Positions 31,460 through 38,128 are shown, counted from the first letter of the stretch. The stretch is 38,128 bases of DNA from Lachnospiraceae bacterium (GCA_009780115.1 WRAQ01000030.1:1-38128); one strand, 5' to 3'. Notes: a model not told the origin generated them from the letters alone. Translations and numbers: made by a program.

Positions 31460-32128
31460 AAATATTTTCTCCCGTTTTAGAGTTTGTATTTTTTACTTTT
31501 GCATAATTTTCTACCCGCGCTTTTATTGCCCGCCAGTCCTGTTGTTCTTTGTGTTCAAACAAGCTGGGAAAAGCATCTTCCAAACGGGGAAATCTTTTAG
31601 GGTCGTTAATAGCGACACCTGTCAAAGCAGCACCATTATAAACAATCCATGCCATCGCCTGATAAAAGTCCCTTTGCTGCTCATTTTTAACATGAGCAGC
31701 GACAGCGATTTCAGCAGTAGTTAAATCATCTATTTCACCGAAAGTAAGTCCGGCAGACAAAGCAGCAAAATACATATGCTCAAGAAAATTTTTTTTCGGG
31801 TCAGGTTTTTTTAAGCCTGACCCTTCTTGAAAAGGCCTGAGACCTCGAAAACATCAGTGATAATCTGCAACATATTATCAATTGAGTTATCCTCATCAAT
31901 ATATTCATCAATCAAAGTTGCGGCATCGTCCTCGGTAAATCCAGGATTAAACGCCTGCAAAGCCCCCCACAAAATAGTAGTAATTGTTCCGACACTATCG
32001 TCTTTAAGATTTCCTAATGCTGAAAACATTGAGCTGCCTAATTTTTCTTCAGTAGCCCTAATTGACTTGATTGTTAAGCGTAATTGATATGATTTTTCAC
32101 CAACTGTAAGAGTATAAAATTTTTTCAT
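31440..32128 (-). CDS. tail assembly chaperone GT-type fusion, copy 1 (by -1 frameshift)
   Basis: In the -1 frame the reading passes the zero-frame stop and continues QEGSGLKKPDPKKNFLEHMY, then AWIVYNGAALTGVAINDPKR, down to 31440. There is no stop in that frame from the slip region on, and an upstream TGA in the -1 frame limits the slip to the last 13 zero-frame codons. The extension is homologous to copy 2. An internal ATG at 31775 lacks a ribosome site. The TMP1 start overlaps the end. Confidence 0.78.
31798..31835 (-). promoter_or_regulatory. -1 programmed frameshift signal, copy 1 (variant slip site)
   Basis: Minus strand: C-CTT-TTC (31835-31829), 5-nt spacer AAGAA, stem GGGTCAGG (31823-31816) / CCTGACCC (31805-31798), with a 10-nt loop holding the TAA. 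Stem and spacer equal copy 2, but the heptamer is not canonical at the P site, so efficiency may differ. Confidence 0.7.
31811..32128 (-). CDS. tail assembly chaperone G-type, copy 1
   Basis: The start at 32128 (MKKFYTLTVGEKSYQLRLTI) is preferred to a longer frame to 32176, because TTGGAG precedes it and copy 2 begins at the same residue. The 105 residues are acidic and helical (DEYIDEDNSIDNMLQIITDV) and end SGLFKKGQA. It lies between tail tube and TMP1, the conserved place of G-type chaperones. Confidence 0.82.
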   Translation of the reverse strand: MKKFYTLTVGEKSYQLRLTIKSIRATEEKLGSSMFSALGNLKDDSVGTITTILWGALQAFNPGFTEDDAATLIDEYIDEDNSIDNMLQIITDVFEVSGLFKKGQA

Positions 32129-32166
32129 AATGATTCTCCAATTCTTAATCTTTAATTTAAGGCTTC

Positions 32167-32200
32167 GGGGCCGCAAAGCGGCCCCTTGCCAAGTACTTGG
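32167..32200. other. hairpin plus palindrome between tube and chaperone genes (duplicated)
   Basis: GGGGCCGC-AAA-GCGGCCCC (32167-32185) and the perfect palindrome CCAAGTACTTGG (32189-32200). The same pair is kept at 27913-27931 and 27935-27946. There is no T-tract. A possible role is partial termination or mRNA-end protection, lowering chaperone relative to tube expression. Confidence 0.6.
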
Positions 32201-32205
32201 TACCC

Positions 32206-32622
32206 CTATGCCGTAGGGTTGCTGATTTCGATATCGCTCTGCAGCATCATGGTAGCCGAGAAGGTAAGCGCACCGTTGATGGCGCCGGCATCCAGGGTGA
32301 CAGATGGAATTGCATCAAACTGATGAGAAGTACCATCGGGATAAGCGAGCTTGAAGGTAGCAGTCGTGCCTTTGTCATCCATATCTTTCAGCACGCGGAA
32401 GTTGGCGGTTTCGCTTAAGTTATCATAGAGGAACTTAAATACTAAATCACCATACTCCTTTATACCAGGGATGTAGCGTTTAACCGGGTCAGAGAGGGTG
32501 GTGATATCGATTTTCTCCGGGGCACCGCCCAGTTCGGGTACTTCCATCAGGAAGGGGATCTCGATAAAGGCGGCGTTACCGACTTTATAAGATATTTTTG
32601 TGTTGTTAGCTGAATGTGCCAT
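32206..32622 (-). CDS. major tail (tube) protein
   Basis: This 138-residue protein has the size and pattern of siphophage tube proteins: an N-terminal arm (MAHSANNTKISYKVGNAAFI), PEKIDITTLSDPVKRYIPGI, a loop-like GIKEYGDLVFKFLYDN and a C-terminal strand LTFSATMMLQSDIEISN. The I-D-I/V-T-T-L-S-D segment is typical of tube hexamer subunits. It lies directly before the chaperone pair. AAAGGAG precedes the ATG. Only one intact tube gene exists for two TMP modules, so both TMPs would have to use the same tube. Confidence 0.85.
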   Translation of the reverse strand: MAHSANNTKISYKVGNAAFIEIPFLMEVPELGGAPEKIDITTLSDPVKRYIPGIKEYGDLVFKFLYDNLSETANFRVLKDMDDKGTTATFKLAYPDGTSHQFDAIPSVTLDAGAINGALTFSATMMLQSDIEISNPTA

Positions 32623-32638
32623 TGTTTAAATCTCCTTT

Positions 32639-32866
32639 TCATTGTTTTGTACGGGAAATAAATTCGATTGGGACTGCGATGAAATTATCATTGTCGTCCG
32701 GCATAACAATCCCTACCGGGATTAGCTTGCCGGAACCGTCTTCGTCTGTCTGAGTGCTAATTTCAAGCAAAACACCATCTAATTCTTTTCCGCGCCATTT
32801 TTTCGTTGAATGATCCCAGTAACGGTCAATCAGGCAACTTACTTTAATTCTTTCATTACTGTACAT
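32639..32866 (-). CDS. small tail-cluster protein (unknown)
   Basis: This 75-residue beta-rich protein (MYSNERIKVSCLIDRYWDHS, then LIPVGIVMPDDNDNFIAVPI) lies 16 bp before the tube gene. It is the first gene after motif P2, with GGGAGG as ribosome site. Its first codons are kept in the decayed copy at 28062. Its place matches small proteins preceding the tube gene in minimal tail clusters (completion or connector type), but I do not recognise a family. Confidence 0.6.
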   Translation of the reverse strand: MYSNERIKVSCLIDRYWDHSTKKWRGKELDGVLLEISTQTDEDGSGKLIPVGIVMPDDNDNFIAVPIEFISRTKQ

Positions 32867-32884
32867 ATTTTTCTTTACCTCCCG

Positions 32885-32921
32885 CTTAATACCCTAGTGA
32901 CATTAAAATGAAATTTTTTAC
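32885..32921 (-). promoter_or_regulatory. cluster promoter motif P2
   Basis: Minus strand: GTAAAA (32921-32916), 14 nt, GTCACTAGGGTATTAAG (32901-32885), immediately followed by the GGGAGG site of the 75-residue gene. The motif sits in the 58-bp gap after the sigma-like gene. Confidence 0.65.
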
Positions 32922-32924
32922 GCT

Positions 32925-33539
32925 TTATTGCCAATCTTTTAAAAAATTTTCAATTTCTTTTTTTAAGGCCGGTAATTTGCGGTATAAACGTTGGTACAAT
33001 GCCTTTTCAGAAATTTCCGGTTTGTTTTTCGCTAATTCTTTTGCGTAGGTACGAAGGCTTTTCCCCTTAAGAAATAATTCGCGCGCAAGGATCCACATTT
33101 CATCACTAAGGGTTTGGTAAAGATTAATAAGAAGCAATTTTTCTTCCACAGCTAACGACATATCAACTTTGTCAACCGGTTCATTCTTAGTGCCGATAAA
33201 ACCACCAAGCGACAACGGCCCATGATTTTTTCGTTCATAATTCCTTTCACAAAAACTGCATACACCAGTACAAATTTTACCGTTTATGCGGCAACGTGTA
33301 TCACGCTCACGCTGCTTGGATTTAGCATCTTTATCGCGTTTGTTAACGCGGTATACTGCCTCATTGCGCTGGTTTCTTGGCAGCAAGATGAAGAACCCTT
33401 CATCAGCATAGTGAAAATACAAACGTTCTTCCCCTCTCTTTGCCCGTGCTTGGTCTGCTTTGAAAATTTTGCAGAATTCCGTTTCACTAAGGCACCTCAC
33501 CTGGTCATTTTCAGACAAGATAAAAAAACTTTGTTTCAT
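32925..33539 (-). CDS. sigma-factor-like regulator of the tail cluster
   Basis: This is a 204-residue protein. The C-terminal part (about 128-200, AVEEKLLLINLYQTLSDEMW, then KGKSLRTYAKELAKNKPEI) has the look of a sigma region 4/HTH that reads a -35-type element. The middle carries four cysteines, C83-x6-C90-x3-C94-x2-C97 (CRINGKICTGVCSFCERN), probably a metal site. The N-terminus (EERLYFHYADEGFFILLPRN) is unassigned. It is the first gene of the cluster behind motif P1, so it would be autoregulated. Ribosome site AAAGGTG. Alternatives: an ArpU-like late regulator or other HTH protein. Confidence 0.72.
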   Translation of the reverse strand: MKQSFFILSENDQVRCLSETEFCKIFKADQARAKRGEERLYFHYADEGFFILLPRNQRNEAVYRVNKRDKDAKSKQRERDTRCRINGKICTGVCSFCERNYERKNHGPLSLGGFIGTKNEPVDKVDMSLAVEEKLLLINLYQTLSDEMWILARELFLKGKSLRTYAKELAKNKPEISEKALYQRLYRKLPALKKEIENFLKDWQ

Positions 33540-33577
33540 AAAAATTAATCACCTTTCTTTTGTATTTTTAACTTCTC

Positions 33578-33614
33578 CTTACTCCCCTATTGACTAAAAA
33601 GAAGAAAGTTTTAC
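33578..33614 (-). promoter_or_regulatory. cluster promoter motif P1
   Basis: Minus strand: GTAAAA (33614-33609), 14 nt, GTCAATAGGGGAGTAAG (33594-33578), 39 bp before the sigma-like gene. It fits positive autoregulation. Confidence 0.65.
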
Positions 33615-33625
33615 CATTTTTCCGC

Positions 33626-33678
33626 AAAAAAAAGACGGCATAAGCGTGCCCCCTTCGGAAACATTCAATATTGCCGTC
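33626..33678 (-). terminator. terminator insulating the tail cluster
   Basis: On the minus strand GACGGCA (33678-33672) pairs with TGCCGTC (33640-33634) across a long loop and is followed by eight T. With the psd terminator it shields P1 from host read-through. No gene is seen in 33540-33844. Confidence 0.7.
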
Positions 33679-33796
33679 ATTATGGCGAAAATTGTATTAA
33701 TTTGCCATATTTTACCATTTTTTGCTTCTAAAGTCGCTGGTTACGAGAGATGATTATTTGTAGTTATAGATAGTTATAAGTGATTATGAGATGGTA

Positions 33797-33829
33797 TTTA
33801 AAAAAAGCACCGCTTTTTCAGCGGTGCTT
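33797..33829 (-). terminator. Rho-independent terminator after psd
   Basis: On the minus strand AAGCACCGCT-loop-AGCGGTGCTT, followed by a run of T (complement of 33800-33806). Confidence 0.88.
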
Positions 33830-33844
33830 AAGTGATAATTTTAT

Positions 33845-34720
33845 TTATGGAGCGGCCGGGCGATTACCGGAACAACCAATAACAGTTCCCATCTTCACCA
33901 CTGTCTCGACGTTAATTTCCGTATTAGCAAAGATTACTTCTTCTATTTTAACCGCATCTTGCTTGAATAGCATTACAATCGTTGAACCGCCAAATTCAAA
34001 CATTCCTTTTTCATCGCCGCGTTTAAATGACTTGATTGATAAGTCATTCTTTATCCGGCCGACGAATAGGGCACCGACTTCCATTTGTACTATTGTATCA
34101 AAGTTTTCGGTCTTAAGGACAGCATATTCGCGGGCATTTTTTTTGTAAATCCGATGTTTTCTCAACGCAATCGGGCGTACCGTATGGAGTACCCCTCTAA
34201 TCTTTTTCCGTGAAATAACTTCGCCGTTATCAATAAAGCAATAGCGGTGATAATCATTCGGCATCAGGCGAAAAATAAGACATAACCCGTCAATAAAATC
34301 ATCAGCCAGCTTTTTATCTTTAAGTATCGTTTTTAAATCATATACCGAATTTTTGATTTCGAAGATACTGTCTTGCGTAATCCGGTAAGCCGTCAGCTTG
34401 CCGTCACATGGCGCGATAACATCGTGAGGTTCAAATGATACCGGCCTGGTGCCGTCTTTTACTTCTCTGACAAAAAAATCGTTAAATGATTTGTACTTTA
34501 CATCTTTGTAATCACTTAAATCAATATTATGATTCTTGATAAAACGGGGGATAAAAAGTTTTGTAAAACCGCTATCCATTATCCGGCCAACGATTTTTGA
34601 ATTAGCCGGCCGGATTAATAGTTGAAGTAATAACCGGCCTGGTAAAAATTTGTATAAAAAGACAATACCGAAGCTGTCTTTTTTGTTCATGTCATAGGTC
34701 TCAAATCTTTTGTTGTCCAT
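33845..34720 (-). CDS. psd: phosphatidylserine decarboxylase
   Basis: This 291-residue proenzyme makes phosphatidylethanolamine from phosphatidylserine at the membrane. The self-cleavage site GGST (Ser about 246, becoming pyruvoyl) lies in FEFGGSTIVMLFKQDAV. The family histidine segment MPNDYHRYCFIDNGEV and the FNDFFVREVKDGTRPV segment are clear, and the start region FLYKFLPGRLLLQLLIRP matches the clostridial type. It lies 4 bp after pssA, so the two-step pathway is one operon. A terminator follows. Confidence 0.96.
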   Translation of the reverse strand: MDNKRFETYDMNKKDSFGIVFLYKFLPGRLLLQLLIRPANSKIVGRIMDSGFTKLFIPRFIKNHNIDLSDYKDVKYKSFNDFFVREVKDGTRPVSFEPHDVIAPCDGKLTAYRITQDSIFEIKNSVYDLKTILKDKKLADDFIDGLCLIFRLMPNDYHRYCFIDNGEVISRKKIRGVLHTVRPIALRKHRIYKKNAREYAVLKTENFDTIVQMEVGALFVGRIKNDLSIKSFKRGDEKGMFEFGGSTIVMLFKQDAVKIEEVIFANTEINVETVVKMGTVIGCSGNRPAAP

Positions 34721-34724
34721 TTTG

Positions 34725-35363
34725 TCATACTCCAGTAAAAAGGATATAAAGAATTATTGGTATGCCTACTATACAAATGATGATTTGGGTACGCATACTA
34801 GGTTTGGGTATTTTGATTCGTACAATAAACAATATCGATATCACAATCAGTAAAACATTGTAAACCGGGAGAAATGCTTTATCCAAAATATTGCAAATCG
34901 CATAGGTAATCGGAATTAAAGCAGCCACATTTGTGGTTGGCAGGCCTTCGAAATAAGTCCGCTTTTCTTTTTTGTGATGCATTTCCATCTCGACAGCATT
35001 AAAATATGAAAGTCTTATTAAAGCGGCAAGAACTATTCCAGCCGCAATTAGCGCATTAATAAGGCCAAGTGTTCCCGCTTCCAAAGCTGCCGCATACATA
35101 ATTGCCGACGGTAATATCCCGAAGCTAATCAAGTCAGCCATCGCATCAATTTGCATCCCATAATTCAATTGCCGTTCATCCCGCTTGGCGCAACTTGCAA
35201 CCCGTCCGTCAAAAGTATCGCAGATTCCCGAGATTATCATGCATAAAATAGCGTTTCTGACACTTCCGTCATATGCGAAATATATACCAACTCCGGCGGC
35301 GAGGATGCTCATATAAGTTAAGATAACCCAATATCCATAATAACCTATAATCGGTTTTTTCAT
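34725..35363 (-). CDS. pssA: CDP-diacylglycerol-serine O-phosphatidyltransferase
   Basis: This 212-residue integral membrane protein has about six hydrophobic segments. The CDP-alcohol phosphotransferase motif is present as DTFDG (49-53), then G69-x3-D73-x3-D77. The Arg normally following Ala in the DG-x2-A-R part is Ser (S57, RVASCAKR), with an Arg-rich stretch just after. It makes phosphatidylserine from CDP-diacylglycerol, which the downstream psd product decarboxylates. The four aspartates are kept, so activity is still likely. Start ATG at 35363. Confidence 0.93.
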   Translation of the reverse strand: MKKPIIGYYGYWVILTYMSILAAGVGIYFAYDGSVRNAILCMIISGICDTFDGRVASCAKRDERQLNYGMQIDAMADLISFGILPSAIMYAAALEAGTLGLINALIAAGIVLAALIRLSYFNAVEMEMHHKKEKRTYFEGLPTTNVAALIPITYAICNILDKAFLPVYNVLLIVISILFIVRIKIPKPSMRTQIIICIVGIPIILYILFTGV

Positions 35364-35399
35364 TTATAACCTATGCCTTTCTATATGAAGAATGATACG

Positions 35400-35515
35400 T
35401 CGACTTTTTAGTCGAATCCAACCGTTCTCGGTTGGATAGTGCCATTTCTTCCAAAACGAAGTCTTAATAATTCTTAGTCATGGTATTTTCATGACTTTGA
35501 ATTATTCTTCGTTTT
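35400..35515 (-). terminator. three successive hairpins between the MBL gene and pssA
   Basis: TCGAC-TTTTTA-GTCGA (35400-35415), ATCCAACCG-TTCT-CGGTTGGAT (35416-35437) and a long interrupted stem (35453-35515, outer AAAACGAAG/CTTCGTTTT, inner AGTCATG/CATGACT) overlapping the MBL stop codon. The last ends in TTTT on the minus strand, so it likely terminates the amylase-MBL operon. Confidence 0.65.
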
Positions 35516-36611
35516 TCCACCATTTACCGAATTCTTGTGAAAAATCGGTTAAATAAACCAGTTCACCCATCATCGGGGTAATAATATCATAACCTTCTTG
35601 CTCACGAAGCCCCGCCACAAATTCCAACGGTTCATACCACGGATGCCGTGCGAGGACAAATCTGGCGTGATGGGTGGTTAAGTTCCGCTTTGCCCCAAGA
35701 TCATCAATAACAAGTGTTATTTCTTCCGGCATAATATGGCTGTCGCGCCATGCTTCATTGTATTGGCCAAATTCTATTATCGCAAGGTCGATATCAAACC
35801 GCCGGCCGATTTCAGCAAAATGAGGGCCATAACTGGTATCACCACTAATGTAAATGGCCGCTTGCGGGGCTTCAATCATAAATGAGACCCACAAGGTATT
35901 ATCTACTCCAAAAGATGCCCGCCCCGAATAATGCCGGGCTGTCAGGGTATGGATAGTGATATCGTTTAGAAGTTCTGCTTTTTCATTCCAATCAAGTTCA
36001 ATAATATCTTCATCAGCAAATTTCCAGCGGCGGAAATGCTCACCGGTCCCCAAACCACAGACGACTTTGCCAATCCGGTCACGCAAGCGCTTAATAGTAT
36101 TATAATCCAAATGGTCAAAATGGTCATGGGAAATTAATAAGTAATCAATCTCCGGGATATCCTCCGGCAGATAATTCCGGGTTGCCGGGTAGGGCCGGTT
36201 GATAAAAAAGACCGGTGAGCCGCTTACCAAAGCCGGATCCACTAAGAAGCGGACACCATTCACTTGGATAAACAAAGAAGAATGGCCCAGCCAAACCAGC
36301 ACATCATCCTCCCGGTTCAGCGCAAATAAATCGATTGGTTTTGCGGGAAGCGCATCTTTTGGCCTTAAATTTTCTACTTTTGCCATCATCCGGTGTGATG
36401 TATCCGGACTCCTTGACAAACGCGGGACGAAATTGTGAAATCTGCCGTCACGGTAATGTGGTGAAGCTTCTATCCGTTTTAAAATTTCACCACGCGGCGC
36501 CCTGCCAAACCGCGCCGTCCTGAGAAAACCCAAACCCCCTAACCCTAAAACAAGGATAACAACTACTATTATTAATAAAACTTTCATTATTCGTTTCACT
36601 AAGCCTATCAT
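35502..36611 (-). CDS. MBL-fold metallo-hydrolase (NAPE-PLD-like), membrane-anchored
   Basis: This is a 369-residue protein with an N-terminal membrane helix (about 8-28). The dinuclear metal motif is SHDHFDH (H162, H164, D166, H167), with VWLGHSSLFIQVNGVRFLVD in front and the later YISGDTSYGPHF and LTTHHARFVLA metal positions. The pattern and the RYPATRNYLP-type segment resemble the Lactamase_B_2/NAPE-PLD group, which cleaves phosphodiester lipids, but the substrate is not certain. Its ATG overlaps the stop of the upstream amylase (ATGA). Confidence 0.88.
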   Translation of the reverse strand: MIGLVKRIMKVLLIIVVVILVLGLGGLGFLRTARFGRAPRGEILKRIEASPHYRDGRFHNFVPRLSRSPDTSHRMMAKVENLRPKDALPAKPIDLFALNREDDVLVWLGHSSLFIQVNGVRFLVDPALVSGSPVFFINRPYPATRNYLPEDIPEIDYLLISHDHFDHLDYNTIKRLRDRIGKVVCGLGTGEHFRRWKFADEDIIELDWNEKAELLNDITIHTLTARHYSGRASFGVDNTLWVSFMIEAPQAAIYISGDTSYGPHFAEIGRRFDIDLAIIEFGQYNEAWRDSHIMPEEITLVIDDLGAKRNLTTHHARFVLARHPWYEPLEFVAGLREQEGYDIITPMMGELVYLTDFSQEFGKWWKNEE

Positions 36612-37918
36612 TTCTCCATCAGTAAAAGATAAGCACTGTATGGTTCAAGCGTACTTCCGCCGCCAAAGTCAAATTTCTGACCGGTAATCATATCGATTGC
36701 CATTCCGCAACCGGCATCGAAATGGGCAGTAAACGGCACGTTATCCATATTAATAGCGACCAAAACCCGCTCACCATCAGTTTTCCGCTCAAAAATACAT
36801 TGTTTATTTGTCAGGACGACCGAACGAAAACCGCCATAGTTTAAGGCGCGCGACCGCTTTTTTGCTTCCGCAAGCTTCGCAATAAACTCGCCTAACTCGT
36901 TAAAAATTGGCTTTTCATAACTAAGCCTTAAACCGGGGTCGCCGTCTTTCTTGTCCCCGCGCGCCCCCCACTCACTGCCATAATAAACGCATGGAATGCC
37001 GGGCATCCCAAAACATAATGTATAAATAAGAGGGAGATGCTTTTCATTTTCAAGATTCGTTGCGATACGGGAGACATCATGGTTGTCAACAAAGGAAAAC
37101 ATATGCAATCCTTTGTACAAAGTCCAGTTCTCCGGCCCGAACTGGCGGAGCAGGGAATGGACGATTTCAAACATATTTTCACTGTTAAAACTGGAAAACA
37201 GGCCTTTGTAACACTCATAATTAGTTGCGGAGTGAAGCATTTCGGGATTGACCATCCGCGTATAATCACCGTGGAGCATTTCGCCAAGCAAATAAAAGTC
37301 CGTTTTAAGCCCGGTGGTAAAAGTACGTAAACGTTTCAAAAATTCTATATCAAGGCAATAAGCAACATCTAAACGCAGGCCATCAATATCAAATTCATCA
37401 ACCCAATACTTAACCGCATTGAAAATATGTTCTTCAACTTCGGGATGGCGAAGATTTAGTTTGACCAGGTCATAATGCCCTTCCCAACCCTCATACCATA
37501 AGCCGTCATTGTAATTCGAGTTCCCGCTAAGGTTGATATTAAACCAATGGTAGTAGCGGGAATTTTCCCGGTTCTTTATTACATCCTGGAAAGGCGGGAA
37601 ACCGCGCCCGACGTGATTAAAAACACCATCTAAAACGATACGGATACCATTTTCATGTAATTTTTCGCATACCCGTTTGAAATCAGCGTTGGTGCCGAGG
37701 CGGCAGTCAATTTTCTGATAGTCTCTGGTATTGTAACCATGAGTATCCGATTCAAATAATGGTGAAAAATAAATGGCGTTCATCCCCAGTTTTTTGAGAT
37801 GCGGAATCCATTCGGTAACTTTTTCAATCCGGTTGACCAGGATTCCGTCATTTTCAAAAGGTGCCCCGCAAAAACCCAGAGGATATATTTGATAAAAAAC
37901 ACTTTCATAAGCCCACAT
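36608..37918 (-). CDS. alpha-amylase family (GH13) glycosidase
   Basis: Starting at 37918 (MWAYESVFYQIYPLGFCGAP) it has 436 residues; AGGAG lies 6 nt upstream. The catalytic core is intact: DGVFNH (97-102), DGLRLDVA with the nucleophile D184, LLGE with acid/base E213, and FVDNHD ending at D281. No signal peptide is present, so it acts in the cytosol on maltodextrin-type substrates, likely of the neopullulanase/cyclomaltodextrinase kind (short, no N-domain). The reading frame stays open upstream through the 105-bp repeats, which adds 58 residues without a domain; I treat that as non-coding. Confidence 0.93.
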   Translation of the reverse strand: MWAYESVFYQIYPLGFCGAPFENDGILVNRIEKVTEWIPHLKKLGMNAIYFSPLFESDTHGYNTRDYQKIDCRLGTNADFKRVCEKLHENGIRIVLDGVFNHVGRGFPPFQDVIKNRENSRYYHWFNINLSGNSNYNDGLWYEGWEGHYDLVKLNLRHPEVEEHIFNAVKYWVDEFDIDGLRLDVAYCLDIEFLKRLRTFTTGLKTDFYLLGEMLHGDYTRMVNPEMLHSATNYECYKGLFSSFNSENMFEIVHSLLRQFGPENWTLYKGLHMFSFVDNHDVSRIATNLENEKHLPLIYTLCFGMPGIPCVYYGSEWGARGDKKDGDPGLRLSYEKPIFNELGEFIAKLAEAKKRSRALNYGGFRSVVLTNKQCIFERKTDGERVLVAINMDNVPFTAHFDAGCGMAIDMITGQKFDFGGGSTLEPYSAYLLLMEK

Positions 37919-37934
37919 ATTGATTCTCCTGTTG

Positions 37935-38128
37935 CCGCTGCGCGGTCGCTTGTTTTCCTGCTGATTTAACGCTGTATTACTTTTCACTACAACTCTAGAC
38001 CTGCGGTCTTTCGTTGAAGAATCAGGTGAAAACAAATGCCCGCTGCGCGGTCGCTTGTTTTCCTGCTGATTTAATGCTGTATTACTTTTCACTACAACTC
38101 TAGACCTTCGGTCTATCGTTGAAGAATC
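37935..38128. repeat. 105-bp direct tandem repeat (second copy cut by window end)
   Basis: CTGCGCGGTCGCTTG recurs with a period of 105 bp (37938 and 38043). The copies differ at three positions across the 89 bp compared, one of them in the loop of AGACC-TGC-GGTCT. The array begins 17 bp upstream of the GH13 start and continues past the window. It stays in frame with the amylase on the minus strand (105 = 35 codons, no stops). Confidence 0.85.

Noticed and set aside
17123-33539. Contractile (R-type) tailocin or eCIS
   Set aside because: No sheath, baseplate wedge, spike or AAA+ ATPase gene is seen; the gene order is that of a non-contractile siphophage tail.
37919-38092. 58-residue N-terminal extension of the GH13 enzyme
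   Set aside because: It is the translation of 105-bp repeats; AGGAG directly before the ATG at 37918 fits the family start. It is kept only as a finding.

Overview
The window looks like a chromosomal segment of a low-to-mid GC Bacillota, most likely class Clostridia. This is inferred from consensus sigma-A promoters, strong AGGAGG-type ribosome sites, GntR/YtrA, PadR-DUF1700 and PspC regulators, a class A PBP and a PssA/Psd pair. No rRNA or tRNA is present to fix the taxon.

Layout. 1-17,000 is host sequence: a YtrA-type GntR regulator and ABC ATPase; a nested pair of small palindromic elements; a small-membrane-protein/HTH operon with its own operators; glyA; a lipid kinase; a cN-I 5'-nucleotidase; a DUF1653 protein; holA; a bifunctional PBP; a ROK sugar kinase; a polysaccharide deacetylase; ahcY; and a five-gene PadR-DUF1700-DUF4097-like-PspC envelope operon. 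33,800-38,128 is host again: psd-pssA (phosphatidylethanolamine synthesis), then an MBL-fold hydrolase coupled to a GH13 amylase.

17,123-33,539 is the striking part: a compact phage-tail gene cluster, almost all on the minus strand, set between host operons. Reading right to left it holds a sigma-like regulator with a Cys cluster, a small protein, a tail tube, a tail-chaperone pair expressed by -1 frameshifting, a tape measure (TMP1), three plus-strand AT-rich membrane or secreted accessory genes, a decayed tail-tube copy, a second frameshifted chaperone pair, two paralogous membrane-anchored proteins, a lipase-like/tape-measure fusion, a second tape measure (TMP2), and then a distal-tail module (small tail protein, hub-like protein, three small proteins and a coiled-coil fibre). 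I see no portal, terminase, capsid, sheath, integrase, replication or lysis gene. The cluster therefore looks like a tail-only (tailocin or injection type) element rather than a complete prophage.

Three sequence signals suggest it is a working, self-regulated system. (1) A 37-bp bipartite motif, GTAAAA-N14-GTCAnTAGGGkAkyAAG, occurs five times at fixed spacing, four of them directly before tail transcription units (one being the decayed copy). I propose it as the promoter of the encoded sigma-like factor. (2) Both chaperone genes carry a slip site, a 5-nt spacer and an identical 8-bp stem-loop. (3) TMP1 and TMP2 differ in sequence, but each carries an aromatic ladder with an exact 22-residue period. 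The lipase-like domain is joined to a TMP-type C-terminus and preceded by duplicated membrane proteins; a 24-codon stub of a second copy of the fusion gene lies between them. This resembles an effector/immunity locus whose effector may be loaded into the tail.
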